A stretch of DNA of 64,000 nt from an uncultured Flammeovirgaceae bacterium (GTDB lineage: Bacteria > Bacteroidota > Bacteroidia > Cytophagales > Cyclobacteriaceae). The position numbers and the translations under genes are program-made. The stretch is from the NCBI GenBank assembly GCA_937883755.1, contig CAKZYA010000025.1:1-64000 (forward strand), written 5' to 3'. Below are positions 28,201 to 35,188 of this stretch, in pieces. The notes beneath the pieces are model-generated. The model made no database searches. It was not told where the DNA came from and was given only the letters and a program-made list of their open reading frames with translations. Each line of letters starts with the position of its first letter. The first letter of the stretch is position 1.

Positions 28201-28443
28201 AGCGGCGTCATCGGGCACATCAAGACGATAATTACCGTTGATATCGGTAATCGTCCCGATGGCAGTATTCTTAACTAGTACGTTGACTCCGGGCTGCGGT
28301 TCATCGTTTTCGTCAGTAACCTGCCCAGTGATGGTTTTCTCGACTACCCCATATTCTGCTTCCTTTGCGTAACTGCTATTAGCTATGAAGACCGCTAGCA
28401 GCACCACCAGGATTCTACTGGTTTTTTGTAAAATCTTGTTCAT
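25258..28443 (-). CDS. SusC/RagA-like TonB-dependent outer-membrane transporter
   Basis: The protein has 1061 residues. After the signal peptide comes a carboxypeptidase-regulatory-like domain (ITGQVTDENDEPQPGVNVLVKNT, in parts), then the TonB box/plug with EIVVVGYGTQ, DPLYIVDGFPRD, IEVLKDAAAAAIYGARASNGVVLI, and the barrel ending in GIKLGI. It imports glycans, here probably sialylated or desulfated oligosaccharides, using TonB energy, paired with the SusD-like lipoprotein. It lies 36 bases after the kelch-symporter gene in the same direction. Confidence 0.95.
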   Translation of the reverse strand: MNKILQKTSRILVVLLAVFIANSSYAKEAEYGVVEKTITGQVTDENDEPQPGVNVLVKNTAIGTITDINGNYRLDVPDDAAILVFSSVGYTTEEITIGDQAIINVAMFPDIQALQEIVVVGYGTQSRATVTSAIASVDGENLHEIPTPTVTSVLQGKVAGVRVLATSGQPGNQLNVRIRGGSSINKSNDPLYIVDGFPRDINDVNPQDITSIEVLKDAAAAAIYGARASNGVVLITTRRGEQGTSNIDFHYSFGTQEFPRKIETLSSAQFLEVFRPLVQTSTYKDGIWFSGPQSTGTGNDENSTWTTRFLEDGEAVPAGWQSIIDPVTGRTLVFQDNDMQENLFQRAPQQNFYVSANGGSDKIRYAAGVGYTDQQGVAVNTYWKRFSGRANVDFRLNDKVTLTTMTDFSFSNTNRFENESALFSRGAFLARTIRDELPDGTPGWGINGSLANPLWVQATRENDRTRTIATVGGKLDWQIVNDLSFRGTVNYHINQNTRDYFERSHVFNQSRPAIAQRNQATSWQYELTLNYEKTFLEKHNLMALIGYTDLYLADDNVNVQGRGAATDNIPTLNAAPEPTRAFTFRSEERLISQFARLNYNFDYKYLLSASVRRDGSSKFGADRRYGIFPSVSAGWVISNEAFYPSGISNVLSEAKFRASVGQTGNNGVGRYTSQGNYNPIYNYAGNAGISAVAMPNSDLGWETTTQYNVGFDLGFLKNQRINVLVDYFVKQTDDLLFTVQLPRETGFNSIETNVGSVSYNGIELAISTENIRTNNFSWTTDFNIAYVDNEVLKLPEREGIDKNRINGLIFPDGTGVGGIAEGERLDAFIGWKVNFLIDNQEQADAAHFDEQALGYDPATETSTRGRKFPGDFEWQDRDGDGRITNLDQYVLGYSQPRTTGGLNNTFRYKGFELTVFLDFALGHSIADESRGWWNGVGARDLSPTTDILNAWKQPGDAAITNQPRVVFHDPRGQRNHFRTSDFYTYSADFVSLRDVRLGYNFSDDLLEKVKFLRSARLYVAGNNLHYFTDYPGFSPERGGENNRGGSYPPFRIYTAGIKLGI

Positions 28444-28479
28444 AATCGTGACGTTTTAGGTTATTAATCATTGTGTGTA

Positions 28480-31083
28480 TTAGTTATAAATGGTGAGTCC
28501 GGTGATATCGCGCTCTTTACTGGGGATCACTAGGCTGGCTAAGTAGCCAATTACGACAGATACGGAGATACCAATGGCACCGTATAAGAGAAAGCTGGCA
28601 TCGGTATACTGCTGTACCCACCACAACACTATAACTCCAGTGAGCACCCCGACTAACGCGCCCGAACTGTTTGCCTTTTGCGTGAACATGCCCAACATGA
28701 ATAATCCGCAAATAGCACTCCCGAAGAGTCCCAGAATGCTGAGAAAGGAATCCCACAGTGATTTAATATCGGCGTAGGCAATGAGCAAGGCTACGGCGGT
28801 TCCAATCACCCCGAAAAGAACCGTAAGAAACCGAGCCAACCGGAAGTAAGCCGACTCGGTGCCCAGTCCGTTGAAGCGTCGCACGAAGTCAGTAGTAACC
28901 GCGGTAGCCATGCTGTTCATGCTGGTAGAAATGGTGGATTGGGCTGCGGCAAATACTCCGGCAATCACCAGACCGGCTACCCCCACCGGAAGCTGACGGG
29001 CGATAAACTGCGGGAAGACCGCATCGGTCTGAAAAGTTGGATCCAGGGCGGCGGGGTTATTTTTGTAAAAAACGTACAGGGCGGTGCCTACGCAAAAGAA
29101 AAGCACGGTTCCGAACAACGACAGCCAGGCGTTGGCCCAGATGGAGCGAGCGGCGTTCTTTTCCGAAGACACGGACATATATCGTTGCACCACTCCCTGG
29201 TCTGAGGAGTAAGGGATGAGTTGCTGCCCGATACCACCCACCACTACCACCCAGATGGTAGCGGTAGTATAGTCCCAACTCCAATCGACCATCGTGAATT
29301 TCTGCCCCTGCTGAGCGGTAGTCCAGAAATTGCTGATTCCACCGTCGGTATTTAGAAGGACAACGAGCAGGCTTAGCAAAGCCCCGCTCAGCAGTACGAA
29401 AGTTTGTAGCGTATCGGTCCAGATCACGGCCTCTACTCCTCCCAGCGTACAGTAAATAATGCTTAATAATCCCATCGTTAGTATGCAGACTTCAATAGAA
29501 AACGGAGTAACCGTAGCCAGGGCCAGGGCGGGTAAGTACATCACAATCGCCATGCGGCCGACCTGAAAGAGGATATACCCAGCACTGGCAAACAAGCGAG
29601 CCACCAGGTTAAATCGCATTTCGATGTATTGATAGGCGCTGGTTGCGTCAATTTTCCGGAAAAATGGTAGTATGAAGCGGATGATAAAGGGAGCCAGCGC
29701 GATGATCGGCATGTTGATAAAAAAGTACACCCAATCGGTAGCGTAGCTCTTGGCCGGAACCGACATAAAGGTAAGGGAGCTGAGCATGGTGGCGAAAATA
29801 CTACAGCCGGCCGCCCACCAGGGTACCCGTTGCCCTCCGCGAAAAAAGTCTTCAGTATTTTTATTCCGATACGAGAAGTACACTCCCATCCCTACCAACA
29901 GCAGTAGGTAAATAACGATGGTAGTACTGTTGATCCACCCGAAATTTACGGCAGTTTTCCGGGTGCTGATTGACCAAACTAGCGGAGTCCGGGTGCGGGG
30001 CTTGATCTCACCACTGACCATCACGTAGGAATCACGCCAGGGAACGACGGGAGCAGTGACTTGGTTCTGTGGCATATCCCCGGCTAAAAACCAAGTATCG
30101 GTGATGGTATGATAACCGAGTATTTGCTGAGGAAACCCCGGGTGCTCATCTCTAAGGCTATCAGCCACTTCGTGCAAGGCACCGTCGTCGCCCGATAAAA
30201 CAAATATATGGCTTTGCCCGACTGATATTCCGGACCCGGCCATTCGGGGGAAAGGAATGTCAGTCCGCTGGCGCCAGGGGGCGTCTTTGTCGGCCGCGAA
30301 CCGATCAGGGCTAAATTCATACACATCAGTCAGCGTATTCCAGGTGCCGACCAGCCCCCGAGCGTTTCTTCCGCTTATGACATAGATACAATCCTGGTAG
30401 CCATTGTGCTGCGATACAGTGATATGGTAGGCCCGCGCTGGCCCTGGCCAAGGTGGCAGTACTTCCCAGCCAAAGCCTGGTTGTTGGTAGCGAGATAAAT
30501 CCAGCGACCAAAAGTTCTTCATAGCCGATGAAAGCGCGATACCTTCCATGCCACCGGCCAGATATACCGTTTCGCCGATCAGCGCTGTGCTTCCGGCGGT
30601 GCATCGCTTAGGTAGCCGAGGAAGCTCCTGCCGAACTACCCGTCGGTTCACTGGATCCCACTGAAGCAAGAACACATCGTCGTAGGAAGTAGTTGCGTCG
30701 TTGCCTCCCATGCATAGCAGCCCCAAGGGAGTAGCAATGCTAGCTCCGTAGGCTAACGCTCGGGGGAGCTCTCCCCCACGAACCCAGGTACGGTTTCCAT
30801 CAGCACGCTGCTCAAACACCCAAATATCGCTGTGCCAGCTCTTTTCACTTTGCCAATATGGCTTCTCGAAGTTCGCCCCACCCGCCACTATCAACGCATC
30901 TTGGTGCACTCCTACAAATGGTCCAGCTACTCCCAAGGCATTGTGCTGTCCGGTCATTGAGGGTAGCGGAGGCAGAGAATCCCACGCAAAAAATTCATTC
31001 GCCTGTGCCAGACACCCTGAACTGCCCTGGATATACCAAACAGCCAAGAAAGCTATTAGCCGATGTCGCTTTGTAAAACTCAT
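28480..31083 (-). CDS. Fusion of kelch mutarotase (NanM-like) and sodium:solute symporter
   Basis: The protein has 867 residues. Residues about 25-370 form a kelch propeller of the cyclically permuted mutarotase type: WDSLPPLPSMTGQHNALG, VAGPFVGVHQDALIVAGGAN, and repeated GG motifs. This is the family of N-acetylneuraminate epimerase. Residues about 375-855 form a sodium:solute symporter with about 13 membrane segments (NTEDFFRGGQRVPWWAAG, FLSILGLFGSAICGLF). The fusion would interconvert sialic acid anomers in the periplasm and pass them to the transporter. It starts 15 bases after the gntR stop and precedes susC. Confidence 0.9.
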   Translation of the reverse strand: MSFTKRHRLIAFLAVWYIQGSSGCLAQANEFFAWDSLPPLPSMTGQHNALGVAGPFVGVHQDALIVAGGANFEKPYWQSEKSWHSDIWVFEQRADGNRTWVRGGELPRALAYGASIATPLGLLCMGGNDATTSYDDVFLLQWDPVNRRVVRQELPRLPKRCTAGSTALIGETVYLAGGMEGIALSSAMKNFWSLDLSRYQQPGFGWEVLPPWPGPARAYHITVSQHNGYQDCIYVISGRNARGLVGTWNTLTDVYEFSPDRFAADKDAPWRQRTDIPFPRMAGSGISVGQSHIFVLSGDDGALHEVADSLRDEHPGFPQQILGYHTITDTWFLAGDMPQNQVTAPVVPWRDSYVMVSGEIKPRTRTPLVWSISTRKTAVNFGWINSTTIVIYLLLLVGMGVYFSYRNKNTEDFFRGGQRVPWWAAGCSIFATMLSSLTFMSVPAKSYATDWVYFFINMPIIALAPFIIRFILPFFRKIDATSAYQYIEMRFNLVARLFASAGYILFQVGRMAIVMYLPALALATVTPFSIEVCILTMGLLSIIYCTLGGVEAVIWTDTLQTFVLLSGALLSLLVVLLNTDGGISNFWTTAQQGQKFTMVDWSWDYTTATIWVVVVGGIGQQLIPYSSDQGVVQRYMSVSSEKNAARSIWANAWLSLFGTVLFFCVGTALYVFYKNNPAALDPTFQTDAVFPQFIARQLPVGVAGLVIAGVFAAAQSTISTSMNSMATAVTTDFVRRFNGLGTESAYFRLARFLTVLFGVIGTAVALLIAYADIKSLWDSFLSILGLFGSAICGLFMLGMFTQKANSSGALVGVLTGVIVLWWVQQYTDASFLLYGAIGISVSVVIGYLASLVIPSKERDITGLTIYN

Positions 31084-31097
31084 GCAAGACCTATTAA

Positions 31098-31808
31098 TTA
31101 TTTTTTGTCCTGCTTCCGCTTAAGCCCATCAAAGTGAGGTTTTAGGTGCTGATACATCCCTTCGCGAAAGGCGGATGGAGTTCCGGATTTTAGTATCTCT
31201 ACTAAATCAAGGTGAGTCACCTGCCCTTTTTTTACGTCTGACCCTAACTTAATTTCTTCCTGAATTACGTATTCAAAAACCGGGAGTAGCATCCGTTGAA
31301 AACGATATAAAGTCTTGTTACCGGTGATCTCGTACAGCCGACCGTGAAACTCTATTTCTTGTTCGAGACGAAATACCTGACTGGTAGCATTAGATGGATT
31401 ACTAGCGATTTTTTCTAGCTCCTCAATATCCTGCTGGGTAATGTTTAAGAAAATCAACTCCGACAATCCCATCTCGATCACCAGGCGAAGCTGGAACAAA
31501 TCTTCCAGAGTCTCATCCGCCATAATCTCCGGTTCAAGCAACCGCTCGATACCCTTGAAGAAATCCGGTGATTGCAGGGTCATACCCCGGCGCTTCTTCG
31601 TCTCGACCATACCGATCATCCGAAAGCGGCCTAAGGCTTCGCGCACAACATTTCGGCTGACTCCCAGGGCTTCGGCTAATTCAATTTCCTTGGGCATTGC
31701 GTCACCCGGCTTAAACTGATTATTCTTCAGAAACTCCAGTATCCGAAGTTCTACCCGATCTGCCATGGATAAGGTTTGTAGCGGTTTCAGTGATAAATCT
31801 CTAGTCAT
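31098..31808 (-). CDS. FadR-type GntR family transcriptional regulator
   Basis: The protein has 236 residues. The winged helix-turn-helix is VELRILEFLKNNQFKPGDAM, then AEALGVSRNVVREALGRFRMIGMVE. The C-terminal FCD domain (LFQLRLVIEMGLSEL, FHGRLYEITGN) is all helical and usually binds a small acid with a metal. It lies inside the sialic-acid locus, 43 bases after the lyase gene, and is the likely repressor of the whole unit with sialic acid or a derivative as inducer. A GTnnnAC palindrome upstream of the lyase gene is a plausible operator. Confidence 0.92.
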   Translation of the reverse strand: MTRDLSLKPLQTLSMADRVELRILEFLKNNQFKPGDAMPKEIELAEALGVSRNVVREALGRFRMIGMVETKKRRGMTLQSPDFFKGIERLLEPEIMADETLEDLFQLRLVIEMGLSELIFLNITQQDIEELEKIASNPSNATSQVFRLEQEIEFHGRLYEITGNKTLYRFQRMLLPVFEYVIQEEIKLGSDVKKGQVTHLDLVEILKSGTPSAFREGMYQHLKPHFDGLKRKQDKK

Positions 31809-31851
31809 TCTATAGCTTAAGTTAGGAGAAGAATATCAAAACGATTATGGA

Positions 31852-32745
31852 TTAGGGTAATTCCATAGCTCTCCAGTCAGTTTCCAGAGAGGTTAGTGTT
31901 GCGGAATCGAGGGAAGGAAGAGGCAATCGGACTGGCCCACAGTCTAAGCCAACAAACTTCATCAACGCTTTTTGTACGGCTAAGCCCCCGTATTTAGTAA
32001 TTAGATCGACGACCCTGATTGACTTCATCTGGCATTCCCGAGCCCTTGGTAAATCTTGTTGATAAAATGCTTCAAGGAGAGCACGATAGACCGGAGCCGC
32101 AAAATTGAATGTGCTTCCAATAAATCCTTGGGCACCGGCCACCAGAGCGTTAATCATCATCTCATCGTACCCATACAGTATATCGTACTTTCGGTTAGCG
32201 AACTCAATACATTGTAGATATTCGTGAAAATTTGATGAAGTATATTTTATGCCCGCCAGATTAGGAATCAGTTTTTCCGCCCGTCTGAGGAACTCAGTCA
32301 TGCTAATACTGTTGCCGGTTAGGGCTGGAATATGATAGTAGTAGAAAGGCAAATTGGGAGCACCCGAAGCGATCTCAGCCATTGTTTCCGTGAGTTGGTG
32401 AGCTCCCCCTAGAGGGAAATAGTGAGGAGCTATCGCCGATATAGCGTCAATACTTAGCGAAGCTGCGTGAGAGACAAGGTGTTTGGACTCGTGGACGCTA
32501 GTATGACCCACATGAGCAAAGATGGGCAACTTACCGGAGGCCGCTAAAGCAAAATGCTCTAATGCCTTCATCCGTTCAGTCGTCGTAAGGGATGGTCCTT
32601 CACCCGTGCTTCCACACACAAAAATGCCGTTAAGCTTATTTTCAACGTAGTAATCAACTAATGCTGGTATTCGGGAGTAATCAACTTCATGATTAGGCAT
32701 CATGGGAGTGAAAGTGGCTACTATTAATCCTTTAAATTTTCGCAT
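31852..32745 (-). CDS. nanA: N-acetylneuraminate lyase (DHDPS/NAL family)
   Basis: The protein has 297 residues. The carboxylate-binding motif is GSTGE at 45-49. The active-site tyrosine is Y137 in YYYHIPALTG, whose HIPALTG form is that of sialic acid lyases rather than dihydrodipicolinate synthases. The Schiff-base lysine is K167 in GIKYTSS. It cleaves N-acetylneuraminate to N-acetylmannosamine and pyruvate in the cytoplasm. It is the first gene of the minus-strand locus that also encodes the regulator, transporter, SusC/D, sialidase and sulfatases. The epimerase and kinase that follow in the pathway are not in the window. Confidence 0.92.
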   Translation of the reverse strand: MRKFKGLIVATFTPMMPNHEVDYSRIPALVDYYVENKLNGIFVCGSTGEGPSLTTTERMKALEHFALAASGKLPIFAHVGHTSVHESKHLVSHAASLSIDAISAIAPHYFPLGGAHQLTETMAEIASGAPNLPFYYYHIPALTGNSISMTEFLRRAEKLIPNLAGIKYTSSNFHEYLQCIEFANRKYDILYGYDEMMINALVAGAQGFIGSTFNFAAPVYRALLEAFYQQDLPRARECQMKSIRVVDLITKYGGLAVQKALMKFVGLDCGPVRLPLPSLDSATLTSLETDWRAMELP

Positions 32746-32756
32746 TATATGCTATT

Positions 32757-32802
32757 ATGTACTACATATATACAATACTAATAATTATCCTCAAAAAGGC
32801 AA
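32757..32802 (-). promoter_or_regulatory. Promoter of the sialic-acid locus with GntR-type operator
   Basis: On the minus strand TTG (32802-32800), 19 bp, then TAGTATTG (32780-32773; one mismatch to TAnnTTTG) form a Bacteroidota promoter. The 11-bp perfect palindrome ATGTACTACAT at 32757-32767, containing the GTnnnAC core of FadR-type operators, lies at the expected transcription start. A second short palindrome, GCATTATATGC, at 32742-32752 overlaps the start codon. Repression by the locus regulator is inferred. Confidence 0.5.
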
Positions 32803-32830
32803 AAGATTCGTCCAAAAATCACGAGCTAGT

Positions 32831-32929
32831 GATGTCCCCAACACAAGTTGCCGTCACCAGATCAAAGACGACACCGGCCGCATTGCCCTGCATCCGGCTG
32901 AGATTTTGTATGAGGCGTTGAAAGATTAA
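32831..32929 (+). pseudogene. Remnant of the C-terminus of a FAD/Fe-S oxidoreductase (glycolate/D-lactate dehydrogenase-like)
   Basis: A 32-codon frame ends at TAA 32927-32929 and encodes DVPNTSCRHQIKDDTGRIAL and then HPAEILYEALKD. The pattern TSCRxQI...TGR.ALHPAEIL matches, from memory, the extreme C-terminus of FAD-binding/Fe-S oxidoreductases of the glycolate oxidase and D-lactate dehydrogenase type. Nothing resembling the rest of such an enzyme lies upstream; the sequence passes directly into the promoter region of the nanA locus. The 5' part appears to have been replaced, which would make this the scar of the event that placed the sialic-acid locus here. Confidence 0.5.
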
Positions 32930-32980
32930 TCTTAATTCTGGTTCGGTTTTATTGATGCAAGCCCACATCACCGATGGGCG

Positions 32981-33841
32981 TTACTTTGAGAGAACCTTTC
33001 TTTTTTTCAAATCATACTGATCGCCTTCCCGGAGGAAGTAAAATAGGTTATCCTGAGGCGGCAGGTTCTTCAGATCGCTTCCCTCCCGCGACCAGAAAGA
33101 ACCGTCGTAAACGATTACGTAGCTATCGCCGAGGACTTTAAATTGGTTTTTCTGTACTACCATTGCCGTACCTTCGTCTATACTGACTCCTAACAGTTCC
33201 GGGCGATTTTTCAGAATATCGAGCATATCAAACTGCCGATTACGAGCCAGCACGTGCTGATCGATGGCGATATTTTTGATAAAGCCGAAGCCTTCTTCGT
33301 GGTCGCCCATCATAATCTGATTGTTTTTGGTATCGCCTCGCGCCAGATAAGAACCTTGGATGGTTGCCCCAGCCGAAGAGCCACCGATAACTCCACCCCG
33401 CTCTAGCACCTGCCAGAACAACTCCTCCGCTTTGGTATCTTTATAGGAATCAACTAATCGCCATTGCCGTCCTCCGCCAAACCATACTGCCTTAGCCTCA
33501 TGTAAAGGCCGAACAAAAGCCTCAGAATTAGCTTCCGACCGATCATTCGTATGCAGTACGGTTACATTCGTAGCGCCCGCATCTCTAAACTTACCAGCCC
33601 CACTAGAATTTTCATCGTAGCTCTTCGCTCCTAATGCGGTAGGGATAATAACAATAGGTGCATCTGTTCCACCAGCTAATTCGATAAACCGTTTAATAAT
33701 GCTTTCCCCCAGCTTGCCTCCCCCGGCTATGATTAATGATCCTTTTTTAGGGCCAGTAGTTACTTCAGATTGAGCATTGCACTCAGTAGTTGTGATGCCT
33801 GACAAAATGCCTATGAGTAGAAAAAGAAGATATATTCTCAT
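32981..33841 (-). CDS. Cyanophycinase-like serine peptidase (family S51)
   Basis: The protein has 286 residues with a signal peptide ending CNAQ. The fold begins KKGSLIIAGGGKLGESI. The nucleophile serine is in GGVIGGSSAGATIQG, followed by GDHEEGFGFI and DQHVLARNRQFD, as in S51 peptidases related to cyanophycinase and aspartyl dipeptidase. A cyanophycin-type substrate is possible, but exported members are common in Bacteroidota and may act on other beta-linked peptides. It stands alone on the minus strand, upstream of the sialic-acid locus and not obviously part of it. Confidence 0.87.
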   Translation of the reverse strand: MRIYLLFLLIGILSGITTTECNAQSEVTTGPKKGSLIIAGGGKLGESIIKRFIELAGGTDAPIVIIPTALGAKSYDENSSGAGKFRDAGATNVTVLHTNDRSEANSEAFVRPLHEAKAVWFGGGRQWRLVDSYKDTKAEELFWQVLERGGVIGGSSAGATIQGSYLARGDTKNNQIMMGDHEEGFGFIKNIAIDQHVLARNRQFDMLDILKNRPELLGVSIDEGTAMVVQKNQFKVLGDSYVIVYDGSFWSREGSDLKNLPPQDNLFYFLREGDQYDLKKRKVLSK

Positions 33842-34048
33842 CAGTAAATTAGTTATCCAAAGTAAGCTTCGGTCGCTAATCTAATCAATTAAATCAATGT
33901 TATAGAACCTGCTGGGGTAGATCATGACCCTCGGTTCGTTTAAACCAGAAGTGAAGTAGCCTAGCATGCTTTTTCTTAACAGAAACCCAAAAGTTCTGAG
34001 ATGAGGAGTTTAACTCAGTAGCTTCTCGCCAGAAATAGGGTAGGTCAT

Positions 34049-35188
34049 TTACCGACCGGCAACCACCACATCGTGGGTAGCAGCCCACTGGAAGAGGTTC
34101 TGCTTTTGCAGGGCATTGGCCATCAGATCAGGGAAAAGATCGGGGGTACAGGCGAAAGCTGGAATGTTATTCGCCGCTAGGAAGGCGGCATTTCCGTGAT
34201 CAAAGTACGGTTTACCTTCGTCGTTCAGTGCCAATAGTACGACTAGCTGCACGCCACTACCTACCAGCGAAAGAATTCGCTTTTTCATTTCGGCTACGTT
34301 GCCGCCTTCGTACAGGTCAGTAATGAGCACTAGCACGGTATCGTTGGGGCGGGTAACTGACTGTTGGCAGTAGCGAAGGGCGCGTTCGATGTCGGTTCCT
34401 CCGCCCAGTTGCACTCCAAATAATAAATCAACCGGGTCTTGTAGGTCTTCGGTTAAATCGGCTACGGAGGTATCGAACACCACCATACGGGTATTTACCG
34501 CAGGAATGGAAGCCATTACGGCACCAAAAATACCGGAATACACCACCGACGTACCCATAGAGCCACTCTGATCAACGCACAGAATAATGTCTTTTAACGC
34601 ACTGCGTTTGCGTCCGTAGCCTATCCGGGTTTCGGGAATAATGGTTTTGTACTCAGCTTGGTAGTGCTTGAGGTTGCGAAGAATGGTAGCGTGCCAATTG
34701 ATTTCGTTGTGTCGGGGACGTTTATTTCTCACCGAACGGTTCAGGCTTCCGGTAACTGCTTGTTGCATAGGCTGGGTGAGTTTTTTCATCAACGCATCTA
34801 CTACCTTCTGCACTACCTCCCGGGCGGTGTCTTTAGTTTTATCGGGAATCACTCGCGATAGAGTCATTAAATTAGCTACGAGTTGCACGTCGGGCTCTAC
34901 GGCTTGTAGCATTTCCGGCTCAGTGAGCATGGAAGTGAGGTTGAGCCGCTTGAAGGCATCTTGCTGCATCACCTGCACTACCGAACTGGGAAAGTAAGTA
35001 CGAATATCACCCAGCCACCGAGCCACATTGGGTGAACTAGGCCCTAGTCCACCACCCCGTTCACCATCGTAAAGTGCGGTCAGCGACTGATCCATAATCT
35101 GATCCGCTCCGCTCAGGCTCACTCCGGTACCGTCAGCTTCGCCTTCGCCCAGAATTAATCGCCACCTTCTTAACTGTTCGCTATTCAT
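34049..35188 (-). CDS. VWA domain protein of the MoxR/SWIM cassette
   Basis: The protein has 379 residues. The MIDAS metal site is DQSGSM (D206, S208, S210) in IILCVDQSGSMGTS, with the later Thr in GGGTDIERAL and Asp in LVLITDLYEGG. Residues 1-195 are a helical, basic region. This is the CoxE/BatA-like arrangement in which a VWA protein works with a MoxR ATPase. It is the last gene of a five-gene minus-strand cassette and overlaps DUF5682 by 8 bases. It has no signal peptide and is probably cytoplasmic. The substrate is unknown. Confidence 0.88.
   Translation of the reverse strand: MNSEQLRRWRLILGEGEADGTGVSLSGADQIMDQSLTALYDGERGGGLGPSSPNVARWLGDIRTYFPSSVVQVMQQDAFKRLNLTSMLTEPEMLQAVEPDVQLVANLMTLSRVIPDKTKDTAREVVQKVVDALMKKLTQPMQQAVTGSLNRSVRNKRPRHNEINWHATILRNLKHYQAEYKTIIPETRIGYGRKRSALKDIILCVDQSGSMGTSVVYSGIFGAVMASIPAVNTRMVVFDTSVADLTEDLQDPVDLLFGVQLGGGTDIERALRYCQQSVTRPNDTVLVLITDLYEGGNVAEMKKRILSLVGSGVQLVVLLALNDEGKPYFDHGNAAFLAANNIPAFACTPDLFPDLMANALQKQNLFQWAATHDVVVAGR

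Noticed and set aside
32702-32830. Open plus-strand frame from 32702 running into the oxidoreductase remnant
   Set aside because: The first part overlaps the start of nanA and its promoter and shows no protein similarity; only the last 33 codons resemble a protein.
33900-34088. Minus-strand frame of 62 codons after the VWA gene
   Set aside because: It overlaps the VWA gene end, has a skewed Arg/Lys/His composition and no recognisable family; I see no gene in 33842-34048.
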